From DATKPE01 sp035524335 (lineage in GTDB: Bacteria; Bacteroidota; Ignavibacteria; UBA10030; SZUA-254): a DNA stretch of 64,000 nucleotides. The stretch covers positions 1-64,000 of the forward strand of contig DATKPE010000034.1 of assembly GCA_035524335.1 (NCBI GenBank). Direction: 5' to 3'. Each line of letters opens with the position of its first letter. Position 1 is the first letter of the stretch. The position numbers were made by a program, and so were the translations under genes. The notes under the pieces are model-generated. The model saw only the letters and a program-made list of their open reading frames with translations, was not told the origin of the DNA and ran no database searches. Positions 9,106 to 16,816 of this stretch are shown in pieces.

Positions 9106-9345
9106 GGGAAATCCCCCTTTCGGTATGAAATCGGGACTCATGCGGTTCTGCATGATTCAGCCGTCGCGAGAATACGGGCTGAATCTCTATGGATGATGAG
9201 GATGATGCGACTCTCCACAACTCAAGCTCCCGGAGTTCAGCGGTATCGCGGCGGCGGGACGTCACTGCCGCAGGTTTTCCGGGAATTCAGGCTTCCGGCA
9301 AGGGACGCACGCCGGAGCCGGGGAACTGACACCTCCCTGATCGTT
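9106..9345 (-). ncRNA. Long structured 5' leader, unassigned
   Basis: About 240 bases between the predicted transcription start and the secreted-protein ATG. It contains several stems: CCCTGA/TCAGGG (around 9330-9347), a perfect 9-bp stem GATTCAGCC/GGCTGAATC (9154-9185), and CATGC/GCATG (9140-9155). I could not match it to a known riboswitch, SRP RNA or 6S RNA. The rest of the 9106-9497 gap holds a promoter (9352-9379) and the terminator of the next gene. Confidence 0.35.
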
Positions 9346-9351
9346 CAGGGC

Positions 9352-9379
9352 AAGGTAGGGAATGGATCGGTGAATTCAA
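9352..9379 (-). promoter_or_regulatory. Promoter for the secreted protein at 8263-9105
   Basis: TTGAAT, 16-base spacer, TACCTT. Predicted start near 9345, giving a leader of about 240 bases. Confidence 0.45.
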
Positions 9380-9423
9380 AATAGGCGGGAGAACCGCGGT
9401 CGTCCGACCGGTACCCGGTAAAA

Positions 9424-9470
9424 TGAAAAAGACCCCGCCTCCGCCCCGGATGGGTGCGGAGGGGGGTCTT
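9424..9470 (-). terminator. Rho-independent terminator of the Hc1 gene
   Basis: On the minus strand a strong stem (AAGACCCCCCTCCGC pairing with GCGGAGGCGGGGTCTT, one bulge) is followed by TTTTTCATTTTA. It lies 28 bases past the Hc1-like stop codon. Confidence 0.85.
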
Positions 9471-9497
9471 CGAATTAAAGAAACGGGTGGACCCGGA

Positions 9498-9701
9498 TCA
9501 GGCGCCCTGGCCGCCTTCGGATTCCTTCGCCTTCAGCTTGATTTCCTGGACTTCCTTGCGGATATCCTGGGCTTTCCGGCGCAGTTCATTCATATGCTTG
9601 CGGACGCGGGTACCGGCCGACTTGTTCCCCTTTTCGTAAAACTTGATGAAATCCTTCTCGAAGCTGTTCAGCAAATCTTTCAGTTCAGTGAATCTGCTCA
9701 T
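9498..9701 (-). CDS. Histone H1-like (Hc1-family) small protein
   Basis: 67 aa, with GGAGGG 6 bases before the ATG. The sequence is an amphipathic helical hairpin rich in Lys, Arg and Glu (KFYEKGNKSAGTRVRKHMN, then RKKAQDIRKEVQEIK-like repeats). It matches the short Hc1-type histone-like proteins of Bacteroidota and relatives (GNKAAGTRAR-type core). Its expected role is DNA binding or nucleoid organisation, though family members are poorly tested. It lies downstream of the deoxyhypusine-synthase-family gene, with a hairpin (9735-9758) between them and its own terminator after it. Confidence 0.85.
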   Translation of the reverse strand: MSRFTELKDLLNSFEKDFIKFYEKGNKSAGTRVRKHMNELRRKAQDIRKEVQEIKLKAKESEGGQGA

Positions 9702-9734
9702 ACGTACCCTCCATGGGTTGATGGTGTTGAATCA

Positions 9735-9758
9735 CGCCGGTGTGGAAGATCACCGGCG
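9735..9758 (-). repeat. Hairpin before the Hc1-like gene
   Basis: Perfect 8-bp arms CGCCGGTG and CACCGGCG with an 8-base loop, in the 76-base gap after the deoxyhypusine-synthase-like gene. There is no U-run. It may stabilise or separate the Hc1 message. Confidence 0.4.
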
Positions 9759-9777
9759 CGTCCCCGCAGGGATTGAT

Positions 9778-10899
9778 TTAATGTTCTTGCTTCTTGCCTT
9801 TCTTTTTCTGCACAGCCATGTATTCCCTGTAGAGACCGCCGAGGAGAGATTCCCGGCGATCGTAGAGCCGTTTCAGGGGCCGCGCCGGACGTTTCGCGAG
9901 CGCGTACGATGCCAGCATCGGAAGCGCGACCGTGGAATCGATATAGGCGACCACCGCGTCGGGGAGGTTGTCGGGATCGACCTTTCCCCACGTCACCGCT
10001 TCGCCGGGGGTGGCCCCCGAAAGTCCCCCCGTATCCGGCCGGGCATCGGTCACCTGCAGAAAATAATCGTGTCCTTTTTCCTGTATTCCCAGAACCTCCT
10101 GGATCTGCGGCTCTGTCTGGAGAATAAAGTTCTTCGGCGAGCCGCCCCCCATGATCACCACGGCGCTTTTGCCCCCCTTCCGCTTCGCGTCCAGAACGAT
10201 CGCCGCGGTCTCGTTCACATCGAGAAGCACATCGATCTTGATCGAATAGCCCGACAGCGAGGTTTCGGCGATATTCATACCGATCGAGCTGTCACCCGGG
10301 GACGAGGTATAGACCGGAACGCCGCACCGGTACGCGGTTGCCAGAAGCGAGCTGTGCTTTATGCCGATCGCCTTTTCTCGTTCGGCCAGATATTTCCCGA
10401 GACGGTAATGCAGTTCCGCCGTCCCCATTTCGGTCTGAAATTCGTGGAGCCGGAGAACCTTCCGGAAGAAGGCGTCCGTCGAAAGGAGGACGTCATATTC
10501 AAAGAGGATGTCATAAATGCGGATGATCCCCTCTTTCCGCAGGCTCCGGTCGTCGTTGAACGGCGTACCGCGATGAAGGGAATGTCCGATGGCAAAATGC
10601 GCGTCGTGGTAGAGATTTGCGCCGGTACTCACGATCCAGTCGACGAAGCCGGCCTTCATCAGCGGAACGACGCAGGATCCGCCCAGACCGGCCGGTGTGA
10701 GCGCACCGGTGAGGGTCATGCCGATGGTCGCGTTGCTTGCGATCATCTTTTCTGTGAAGAGTTGAGCAGCTTCGCGCAATCGTCCGGCATTATATGCCTG
10801 AAAATATTCATCCAGAAGTTCGGTCACCGAAATATTTTTCGGGATCGGCTTCGGAATAATGCGCTTTCCTTTGAGATATCTTGATTTATCCCTGCTCAT
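9778..10899 (-). CDS. Deoxyhypusine-synthase-family protein
   Basis: 373 aa, with GAGGA 5 bases before the ATG. It aligns with the DHS fold. The NAD-binding glycine-rich stretches are present (GGSCVVPLMKAG near 73; VVIMGGGSPKNFIL near 247). The key catalytic-lysine context is kept as GEAVTWGKV, placing Lys306 at the position of the enzyme-imine lysine of eukaryotic DHS. Bacteria lack eIF5A hypusination, and some bacterial members act in polyamine (homospermidine-like) synthesis from spermidine or putrescine; the reaction here is not decided. The C-terminal Lys-rich tail (QKKKGKKQ) is an add-on. Same strand as the downstream Hc1-like gene. Confidence 0.85.
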   Translation of the reverse strand: MSRDKSRYLKGKRIIPKPIPKNISVTELLDEYFQAYNAGRLREAAQLFTEKMIASNATIGMTLTGALTPAGLGGSCVVPLMKAGFVDWIVSTGANLYHDAHFAIGHSLHRGTPFNDDRSLRKEGIIRIYDILFEYDVLLSTDAFFRKVLRLHEFQTEMGTAELHYRLGKYLAEREKAIGIKHSSLLATAYRCGVPVYTSSPGDSSIGMNIAETSLSGYSIKIDVLLDVNETAAIVLDAKRKGGKSAVVIMGGGSPKNFILQTEPQIQEVLGIQEKGHDYFLQVTDARPDTGGLSGATPGEAVTWGKVDPDNLPDAVVAYIDSTVALPMLASYALAKRPARPLKRLYDRRESLLGGLYREYMAVQKKKGKKQEH

Positions 10900-10944
10900 T
10901 TAATCCTCAAAAACAACCAATTCAGCTAACGTCAATCCGGCACA

Positions 10945-10973
10945 AATATTCAAAAAAAATCAATATTAATCAA
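10945..10973 (-). promoter_or_regulatory. Likely promoter of the DHS-family gene
   Basis: TTGATT, 17-base spacer, AATATT in an AT-rich gap (10900-11047) whose composition differs sharply from the genes. The first -10 base departs from the local TAnnTT form. Confidence 0.35.
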
Positions 10974-11047
10974 GTAAAATCTTTAAAAATCGAAAAATTT
11001 AAAGGGTTTGCAAAATCGGCCAAATTCAGTCAAATTCATCGTTTTTA

Positions 11048-11803
11048 TCAAAAGAGAACCGAACCGCCATTCACATTAATGGTCTCACCGACAATATTAT
11101 CTGCCATATCCGACGCCAGGAAGAGGATCGGCCCGGCGATTTCTTCGGGGGTTCCGAATCTGCCGCGCGGCAACGATTTGTAAATACTCTTCGCCACTTT
11201 TCCGTTTTTCCACACAGGAGCGGTCATATCAGTTGTCACCCAACCCGGCGCGACGCCGTTTACATGAATTCCATACGAAATAAGCTCAATTGCAAGAGAT
11301 TTCGTGAATGCGATGACTCCTCCTTTTGAAGCGGCATAATGTGAATGAAACGGCTCGCCTCTTTGCCCTGCCGTACTTGAAATATTGATGATACGGCCAG
11401 CTCTCTGTTTTTTCATGACCGGCACAACCACGGTGCACATGCGGAATATTCCGGTCAGATTGATATCGATCGTCCGATCCCATTCAGCCTCGGTCATCGA
11501 GCCGATCGCCCCTTCTTCCCAAATACCCGCATTATTCACCAGAACATCGATCCTTTTGGATGAAGAGAGCACTTTCCGCACCAGGCGCGCGCAATCTGCG
11601 GAGGAAGCCAGATCCAGCTGATGGAACAGAGGACAGCGTCCATTTTTCGCCGCCGATTCGGCGGTTTTTTCAGCGTATTTTTTTGCTTTCGCGTAAGTGA
11701 AGACCACATTCGCGCCCGCCGCTGAGAAAGCCCTGACGCATGCCGCGCCAATGCCGCGGGATCCGCCCGTGATGAGAACGGTTTTTCCCTTCATGCCATC
11801 CAT
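11048..11803 (-). CDS. Short-chain dehydrogenase/reductase, FabG-like
   Basis: 251 aa, with GAGGAG 6 bases before the ATG. A classical SDR: cofactor motif TGGSRGIG (12-19), NNAG (90-93), catalytic Ser142/143, Tyr156 and Lys160 in HYAASKGG, and a C-terminal INVNGG typical of 3-oxoacyl-ACP reductase-like enzymes. Arg/Lys residues after the first beta strand suggest NADP(H). The substrate cannot be read from sequence, because FabG-like SDRs also act on sugars and polyols. It is divergent from the Fur-family gene, and the two promoters lie back to back. Confidence 0.85.
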   Translation of the reverse strand: MDGMKGKTVLITGGSRGIGAACVRAFSAAGANVVFTYAKAKKYAEKTAESAAKNGRCPLFHQLDLASSADCARLVRKVLSSSKRIDVLVNNAGIWEEGAIGSMTEAEWDRTIDINLTGIFRMCTVVVPVMKKQRAGRIINISSTAGQRGEPFHSHYAASKGGVIAFTKSLAIELISYGIHVNGVAPGWVTTDMTAPVWKNGKVAKSIYKSLPRGRFGTPEEIAGPILFLASDMADNIVGETINVNGGSVLF

Positions 11804-11838
11804 TCTGTCTCCTCGAGAATGTTTCAGAATTCTGTCGG

Positions 11839-11867
11839 AATGTACGGCTTCGGGAGCGTTTTCACAA
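11839..11867 (-). promoter_or_regulatory. Promoter of the SDR gene
   Basis: TTGTGA, 17-base spacer, TACATT, about 36 bases before the SDR start and divergent from the Fur-gene promoter. Confidence 0.5.
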
Positions 11868-11891
11868 CCGGGAGCGCTCAGGAGAGATCAT

Positions 11892-11920
11892 TTGGCGTCC
11901 CGGCGAAATATTTCTATATT
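11892..11920 (+). promoter_or_regulatory. Promoter of the Fur-FTR1 operon
   Basis: TTGGCG, 17-base spacer, TATATT. The -10 runs directly into the 17-bp palindrome at 11919-11935. Predicted leader of about 18 bases with no Shine-Dalgarno. Confidence 0.55.
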
Positions 11921-11935
11921 TAGACTGATTCTAAA
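11919..11935 (+). promoter_or_regulatory. Putative Fur/PerR operator
   Basis: TTTAGA, 5 bases, TCTAAA: a near-perfect 7-1-7-type palindrome like Fur/PerR-family boxes. It overlaps the -10 and the predicted start point of the gene encoding the Fur-family regulator, so autoregulation is expected. Confidence 0.6.
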
Positions 11936-11944
11936 CCCTTCCGC

Positions 11945-12424
11945 ATGGATCATCACACGGCAAAAGACACGTTAAGCGGTTTTCTGAAGGATCGGGGGCT
12001 CCGGCCGACGCGGGAACGCTATCTTCTGCTCGAGGAGGTGATGCGGACGGAAGGGCATTTCGACGCCGACACCCTGTTCGCCTCCCTCACGCGGCGCGGC
12101 CTGAAGGCTTCGCGGGCCACGGTCTACAACACCCTTGAGATCCTGGTGCAGGCAGGGCTTCTTTCCCGCTACCGGTTCGGGGAAAACCACTCACGCTACG
12201 AAAAGGCGTTCGGCCGGCCCCGGCACGATCACATGATCTGCCTTGAGTGCGGCGAGATCCTGGAATTCGTCAGCAGTAAGCTCGAAACGCTTCAGCAGGA
12301 AATCTGCTCCGAGATGGAATTTGAGATGGAGAACTCCACCCTGCAGATATTCGGCCGTTGCCCCGCCTGCCGGAAGCGTGCGGCATCCCCAAAAACCGTT
12401 TCCCCGAAGAAAAAGACCCGGTAA
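11945..12424 (+). CDS. Fur-family metal/peroxide-responsive repressor
   Basis: 159 aa. A winged-helix N-terminus (LRPTRERYLLLEEV; recognition region ASRATVYNTLEIL at about 55-67) is followed by a dimerisation and metal domain. HDHMICLECGEILEF holds His94, His96, Cys99 and Cys102. Cys139 and Cys142 (CPAC) complete a structural zinc site of the Fur/PerR type. The C-terminal tail is Lys/Ser/Pro-rich. The stop overlaps the start of the FTR1 gene by one base (TAATG), and a Fur-like box sits on its promoter. Iron sensing (Fur) is favoured by the coupled iron permease; PerR-like peroxide sensing is the alternative. Confidence 0.9.
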   Translation: MDHHTAKDTLSGFLKDRGLRPTRERYLLLEEVMRTEGHFDADTLFASLTRRGLKASRATVYNTLEILVQAGLLSRYRFGENHSRYEKAFGRPRHDHMICLECGEILEFVSSKLETLQQEICSEMEFEMENSTLQIFGRCPACRKRAASPKTVSPKKKTR

Positions 12425-13695
12425 TGATCGAAAACCTCATCATCACCCTCCGCGAAGGAATCGAGATCGCCCTGGTCATCGGGGTCCTGATTGTCTACCT
12501 CCGGAAAACCGGGCGAACCGACACGATCGGGTATGTCTACGGCGGACTCATCGCCGCGGTCGCGGTGAGCATCGGCGGCGCGGTCGTGCTCAACCGGTTC
12601 GCGATCGACGAGGAGGCGCTCGAAGGGTATTTCCTGCTGATCGCCTCCGTCTTCGTCCTCGGCATGATGGGATGGATGTGGGGCAACGCGCGGAAGATGG
12701 GACAGGAGATCCGGGAAAAGCTGTCGGTCATTCTGGAGGGCAGTTCTTCCCGGAAGGCCCGCTGGAGCATCGGTATTTTCACCTTTTTCATGATCGTGCG
12801 GGAGGGAATCGAGACCGTCATTTTCCTCCAGGCGGTTTCGCTGAGCAGTTCCGGGTGGCAGAGCTTTGCCGGGACGGTGGCCGGGATTCTCCTGGCGGTC
12901 GCCTTCGCCGTCCTTTTCATCAGGGGAAGTCTCACCGTCGACGTCTCGCGGTTCCTGAAGATCACCGCGCTGACGCTCTCCCTCTTCGCCGTCCAGCTGT
13001 TGATCAACGCCCTGCACGAATTCTACGAAAACGGCGTCTTCCCGGCGAGTCCGCGGATGATGGGGATTCTCGGGCCGATCGTGCGCCATGATGTTTTTTT
13101 CCTGGGCGCCGTGATTGCGATTCCGGCCTTCATGCTGTTGATCCCCGGCCGGCAGACCGAGCGCACCGGCCGTCAGCGCAGGCTCCAGATCGGCGCCGCC
13201 GTTCTCTCGCTCGGGCTCATTTTCGTCGTCGGCGTCACGGAGGTTTTCTCCTCCCGCCAGGAGATGGACCTGTCGGCGCAGGAGATCGCCGTTCCCAAGG
13301 ACAGCGTGATTACCATCCCGTACACCTCGCTGGGCATGGGGGAACTGCGCAGGTACAGCGTGCACGACAGAGGACTGGAAATACGATTTTTCGTCATCCG
13401 GACCGGGGTGAACAGCTACGCGACGGCGTTCGACGCCTGTCATGCCTGCTACAGTTACGGCCGCTACTACCGCCGGAACGAAGATCTGATCTGCTCCCAG
13501 TGCCAGGCGCCCTTCCCGATCGCCCGCCTGAAACCGAGCCTGGCCGAGGAACCGGTCGACGAAAACAACAGCGGGTCGATGGAGGGGAACGGCTGTGCGC
13601 CGATCTATCTCCCCTCGGCGGCGTACGACGGTCTGGTGCACATCAGATTCGCCGATATCCGCCGGCAGAGGAAATATTTCGAAATTACGAACTGA
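12424..13695 (+). CDS. FTR1-family iron permease fused to DUF2318
   Basis: 423 aa. The ATG overlaps the TAA of the Fur-family gene. The N-terminal half is FTR1/EfeU-like with seven membrane helices and both REGxE iron-translocation motifs (Arg10-Glu14 and Arg126-Glu130). After a last helix near 255-275 comes an extracytoplasmic DUF2318 domain with a Cys cluster (FDACHACYSYG, then ICSQCQAPF, about 337-370). This resembles the Cys-rich membrane-associated iron/Fe-S partner found with FTR1 or FetMP-type systems. It probably takes up ferrous or ferric iron with periplasmic redox help; the coupling to DUF2318 is inferred. Control by the adjacent Fur-type box is likely. Confidence 0.9.
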   Translation: MIENLIITLREGIEIALVIGVLIVYLRKTGRTDTIGYVYGGLIAAVAVSIGGAVVLNRFAIDEEALEGYFLLIASVFVLGMMGWMWGNARKMGQEIREKLSVILEGSSSRKARWSIGIFTFFMIVREGIETVIFLQAVSLSSSGWQSFAGTVAGILLAVAFAVLFIRGSLTVDVSRFLKITALTLSLFAVQLLINALHEFYENGVFPASPRMMGILGPIVRHDVFFLGAVIAIPAFMLLIPGRQTERTGRQRRLQIGAAVLSLGLIFVVGVTEVFSSRQEMDLSAQEIAVPKDSVITIPYTSLGMGELRRYSVHDRGLEIRFFVIRTGVNSYATAFDACHACYSYGRYYRRNEDLICSQCQAPFPIARLKPSLAEEPVDENNSGSMEGNGCAPIYLPSAAYDGLVHIRFADIRRQRKYFEITN

Positions 13696-13713
13696 TCCGA
13701 TGGTTCCGACTGT

Positions 13714-13742
13714 TTGGAATTCGGCCGCCGTTCGCGTATCTT
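13714..13742 (+). promoter_or_regulatory. Promoter of the MIP18/SufT-like gene
   Basis: TTGGAA, 17-base spacer, TATCTT; predicted start about 30 bases before the ATG at 13779. Confidence 0.5.
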
Positions 13743-13778
13743 GAGGATGTCCCACTGAACGAATCGACGAGGTTTCGC

Positions 13779-14105
13779 ATGAACAACGACCAGCCCGCCC
13801 CGACCCAGACCACCAAAGAGGAAGTGCTCGAAGCGCTCAAAGAGGTGTACGATCCGGAGATTCCGGTCAGCATCGTCGATCTGGGTCTAATCTATGAGAT
13901 CAAGATCATCGACGATTGGGTGGGAGTCAAAATGACGCTCACAACGCCCGGATGCGGGATGGGGGGTTCGATCGCGAACAGAGTCCGCGAACGCGTTCTG
14001 GATCTCCCCGGGGTGCATGAATGCGACGTCCGTCTGGTCTGGGAGCCGGTCTGGAGTCCCTCGCTGATGAGCGAGAATGCGCGAAAAGTGCTCGGCGTCC
14101 GCTGA
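13779..14105 (+). CDS. MIP18-family (DUF59, SufT-like) Fe-S assembly protein
   Basis: 108 aa. The ATG is supported by GAGG 7 bases upstream and by a promoter just before it; the longer in-frame extension lies inside the FTR1 gene. It has the hallmark DPEIPVSIVDLGLIYEI (about 25-41) and the conserved Cys in LTTPGCGMG. Proteins of this family (SufT, PaaD-like, MIP18) help load or mature Fe-S proteins. A short charged N-terminus precedes the domain. It follows the iron-permease gene but has its own promoter. Convergent with ychF, with a 21-base gap and no clear terminator. Confidence 0.9.
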   Translation: MNNDQPAPTQTTKEEVLEALKEVYDPEIPVSIVDLGLIYEIKIIDDWVGVKMTLTTPGCGMGGSIANRVRERVLDLPGVHECDVRLVWEPVWSPSLMSENARKVLGVR

Positions 14106-14126
14106 ACCTCCCCCACCGCACCGCAA

Positions 14127-15224
14127 TCAGACGTGAAACCGGAACAGGATGATATCCCCGTCCTGCACGATATAATCCCTCCCTTCGCTTCTCAGCAGTC
14201 CGTGTTCCCGCACCGCATGTTCTGACCCGAGCCTGAAAAGGTCGGTCCCCGCCATGACCTCCGCGCGGATGAACCCTTTTTCGAAATCGGTATGAATGGT
14301 CCCCGCGGCTGCGGGAGCTGTCGTACCGCGTTTCACCGTCCGGGCTCTCGCCTCCTTCTCGTTGACCGTAAAGAACGTGATCAGATCGAGCAACGCATAT
14401 CCGGCGCGAACGAGGCGGTCGAGGCCTGCTTCGGGAATGCCGAGGCCTTCGAGGAAATCGCGTTGTTCGGCCGCCGGCAGGGATGCGAGCTCGGCTTCGA
14501 TCGCCGCTGAAAGGACAACGACCGGGGCATGGCGTTCCTCGGCCATCTTCCTGAGCTCTCCGACGCCGGCTCCTTCCCTGCCGATCTCGGCATCGGCGAT
14601 ATTCGCCGCGAAGAGGACCGGCTTTGCGCTCAGAAGATGGAGCTCGCGGAACAGTTCGGCCTCGTCGGGCGTCTGAACGGCGGGCGGAACTGCAGAACGG
14701 CCGGCGGCGAGCCGGTCGCGCAGGTGTGCGAGATACTCGACCTCCATTTTGTTCTTCTTGTCGCCTCCCTTGGCCCGTTTCTGAGCTTCCGAGAGGCGCC
14801 GTTCGACGGTTTCCAGATCCTTCAGGATGAGTTCCGTTTCGACGAGCTCGACATCGAACCGCGGATCGACGCCCGGATGGATGTGGACGACATTCGGATC
14901 ATCGAAACAGCGGACGATATGGCAGATGGCATCGACTTCGCGGATGTGGGAGAGGAACTGGTTGCCGAGACCCTCTCCCCTGCTGGCGCCTTTGACGAGA
15001 CCGGCGATATCGACAAACTCGATGACGGTCGGCGTGACCTTTTCGGGGCGGAGGATGGCGGCAATCCGGTCGAGCCGGTCGTCGCGCAGGGGCACGATGC
15101 CGATATTGGGATCGATCGTGCAGAACGGATAGTTTTCGGCCGGGACGCCGGCAGAGGTGAGCGCGTTGAAGAGAGTCGATTTGCCGACATTCGGCAGACC
15201 GACGATGCCGCAGGTAAAACCCAT
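14127..15224 (-). CDS. ychF: Ribosome-binding ATPase YchF/OLA1-type
   Basis: 365 aa, the usual length. P-loop GLPNVGKST (9-17), the OLA1-type switch with DIAGLVKGAS, a coiled-coil insertion (about 125-165), and the C-terminal TGS domain (FFTVNEKEARARTVKRG onwards, ending IILFRFHV). These Obg-like enzymes prefer ATP to GTP and bind the ribosome, with a role in translation quality or stress control. It has its own promoter and lies next to the receiver-DHp gene on the same strand. Convergent with the MIP18-family gene. Confidence 0.95.
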   Translation of the reverse strand: MGFTCGIVGLPNVGKSTLFNALTSAGVPAENYPFCTIDPNIGIVPLRDDRLDRIAAILRPEKVTPTVIEFVDIAGLVKGASRGEGLGNQFLSHIREVDAICHIVRCFDDPNVVHIHPGVDPRFDVELVETELILKDLETVERRLSEAQKRAKGGDKKNKMEVEYLAHLRDRLAAGRSAVPPAVQTPDEAELFRELHLLSAKPVLFAANIADAEIGREGAGVGELRKMAEERHAPVVVLSAAIEAELASLPAAEQRDFLEGLGIPEAGLDRLVRAGYALLDLITFFTVNEKEARARTVKRGTTAPAAAGTIHTDFEKGFIRAEVMAGTDLFRLGSEHAVREHGLLRSEGRDYIVQDGDIILFRFHV

Positions 15225-15257
15225 GGGACAGCCGGATGAAGGGGAACGAATTTCCGG

Positions 15258-15286
15258 AATGTAGAGAAAAACGGAACCGATTGCAA
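15258..15286 (-). promoter_or_regulatory. Promoter of ychF
   Basis: TTGCAA, 17-base spacer, TACATT, giving a leader of about 27 bases. Confidence 0.5.
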
Positions 15287-15303
15287 CGGGCGGGAGGCCC
15301 GCG

Positions 15304-15987
15304 TCAGCGGCTCTTGATCTTTGCGCGGCTCCTGGGCTGTTCGACCGCCGGCGTTTCGGGAGATTTTTCTCCGAGACGGCTCCGGAGGGTCCTCAGCTCG
15401 CTCATCTGGTGCTGTACCTTGTCGATGTTATCGCCGATGATCTTCATCAGCGTGGCACGTTTCTCCTCATCGGTGGCGTAGGTCTGGAGATGGTAGAGCG
15501 CGAGGCGCATCACGCTGAGCGGATTGTTGATCTCGTGGGTGATGCAGGCGAGCGATTCGGAGATGGTGTTGATTTCATTCTGAATGTCGTCGAATTCCTT
15601 CGCCTTTCTCCGGACTTCCGCCGTCTTCATGGTGCTCGTGAAGGTCCAGGAGATGAGGGGGGTATGGAGCTCGTTGATGTTGATGACGTCGTCGACGCCC
15701 GCCTTCCGGTAGAGCGGGGCAACGCCCCCTTCCGACTCCCGGGTGATGAGAAAGATGGGGAGGGTGAGGCCGAGTTTGCGGACAGCCGAGGAGAACCGGA
15801 CGATGGAGGCGTCGGTCGTCCTGTCGCCGAACACCAGAGCGTCGGCGATGCGGATGGCACGTTCGAACTCCTCCTTCGGCGCCCGGGGCGGCAGATACGT
15901 CACCTGGTGCGCCGCATTGTTCCCGATCAGATGCGTGGCAAGAAGCTGTTCTATCTCCCTTTTCGGATCGACAAGTAAAATATGCAC
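15304..15987 (-). CDS. Receiver-like domain fused to a DHp domain, no kinase ATPase domain
   Basis: 227 aa from GTG with GAGGA 5 bases upstream. Residues 1-110 look like a degenerate CheY-type receiver: Asp7, a possible acceptor Asp55 in ALVFGD, Thr82 and Lys95 in KAGVDD. Residues 130-200 are a DHp helix pair with the H-box ITHEINNPL (His151). The chain then ends in a basic tail (PRSRAKIKSR) with no N, G1 or G2 ATP-binding boxes. It could act as a histidine phosphotransfer or phosphatase element rather than a kinase. The gene is 23 bases downstream of the HTH-receiver gene, so they are probably cotranscribed. Pairing is inferred from position. Confidence 0.8.
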   Translation of the reverse strand: MHILLVDPKREIEQLLATHLIGNNAAHQVTYLPPRAPKEEFERAIRIADALVFGDRTTDASIVRFSSAVRKLGLTLPIFLITRESEGGVAPLYRKAGVDDVININELHTPLISWTFTSTMKTAEVRRKAKEFDDIQNEINTISESLACITHEINNPLSVMRLALYHLQTYATDEEKRATLMKIIGDNIDKVQHQMSELRTLRSRLGEKSPETPAVEQPRSRAKIKSR

Positions 15988-16010
15988 CGGGTCCTCTTGA
16001 AACGAATACG

Positions 16011-16673
16011 TTATTCTGCGTGGGCGTAGACCGGCTGAGGCCGTTTGACCGTTTCCGGCGGGTTCACCAGGTGATCGATTGCCTGGAGGATCTCATGGAC
16101 GGGTCGTCCTTTTTCCCAGACATTATCGGCGACCGTGGTCTTGAGGCGTTCGCGCGTCTCGTGGTCGAGATAGCCGGACAGAACGACCACCTTCATGGTA
16201 CCCTGTTTCTTGCGCGGCCTGAGGAGTTCCAGGACCTCGAAACCGTCCACCTTCGGCATTTTCAGGTCGAGCATGACGATATGGGGTTTCCGTTCGCCGA
16301 TCAGGAGGAGAGCCTCATAGCCGTCGTCGGTGGTGATCACGTCCGCATTCGAGAAGTGCGAAAGGATCGCCTCCTTCAGGAGGAGCGTGTAGGCCGGATC
16401 GTCGTCGACGATGAGGAAGGTCGTCTGCCGGTCGTCGACAAAGAAGAACGGCACATCGATGCCGGCGCGCGTGAGGAACTTTTTGAGGTCGCCCGGCCAG
16501 ATCCGGTAATGCCCGCCGAACGTGGTGAACGCCTTCAGCGCATCCCTGTAGATCCAGTTCAGCACTGTCTTTTTGCTGACGCGGCAGATCTTTGCGACGA
16601 TGCCGACGCTCATCGGTTTCCGGTAGACAGTGGTGTACTTCAAGCCGTTCGCGCTTTGCCGATACTCAACCAT
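16011..16673 (-). CDS. Excisionase/MerR-like HTH fused to a receiver domain
   Basis: 220 aa. The start is taken at 16673; an ATG at 16613 is the alternative, and neither has a clear Shine-Dalgarno. A helix-turn-helix like excisionase/MerR-type DNA-binding domains (VAKICRVSKKTVLNWIYRD, then FGGHYRI at about 53-58) is followed by a complete receiver: Asp90-92, phospho-acceptor Asp136 (LDLKMP), Ser166 and Lys188. The N-terminal DNA-binding / C-terminal receiver order is the reverse of usual OmpR-type regulators. It probably binds DNA or another regulator in a phosphorelay with the downstream DHp protein. A TATATT -10-like box lies at 16714-16719, but no matching -35 was found. Confidence 0.8.
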   Translation of the reverse strand: MVEYRQSANGLKYTTVYRKPMSVGIVAKICRVSKKTVLNWIYRDALKAFTTFGGHYRIWPGDLKKFLTRAGIDVPFFFVDDRQTTFLIVDDDPAYTLLLKEAILSHFSNADVITTDDGYEALLLIGERKPHIVMLDLKMPKVDGFEVLELLRPRKKQGTMKVVVLSGYLDHETRERLKTTVADNVWEKGRPVHEILQAIDHLVNPPETVKRPQPVYAHAE

Positions 16674-16816
16674 AGTGGTGTCCGCAGAGGTGTGTAATAA
16701 TTTTTTACGCTTAAATATACAGACCGGAAAGCGGACGGATGGTGACAACAATCACAGGAGGGAGACGCCGGCGAAGGGTCTGAATCGCCCGAATCGTTCT
16801 CTTTTGAGGGGTATTG

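Noticed and set aside
9106..9345. SRP RNA, 6S RNA or glycine riboswitch in the leader
   Set aside because: The conserved loops and motifs of these RNAs are not present on either strand.
13714..13744. Bacteroides-type TTTG/TAnnTTTG promoter as the only form
   Set aside because: Most sites in the window do not end in TTTG; the general TTG-N20-TAnnTT form fits better.
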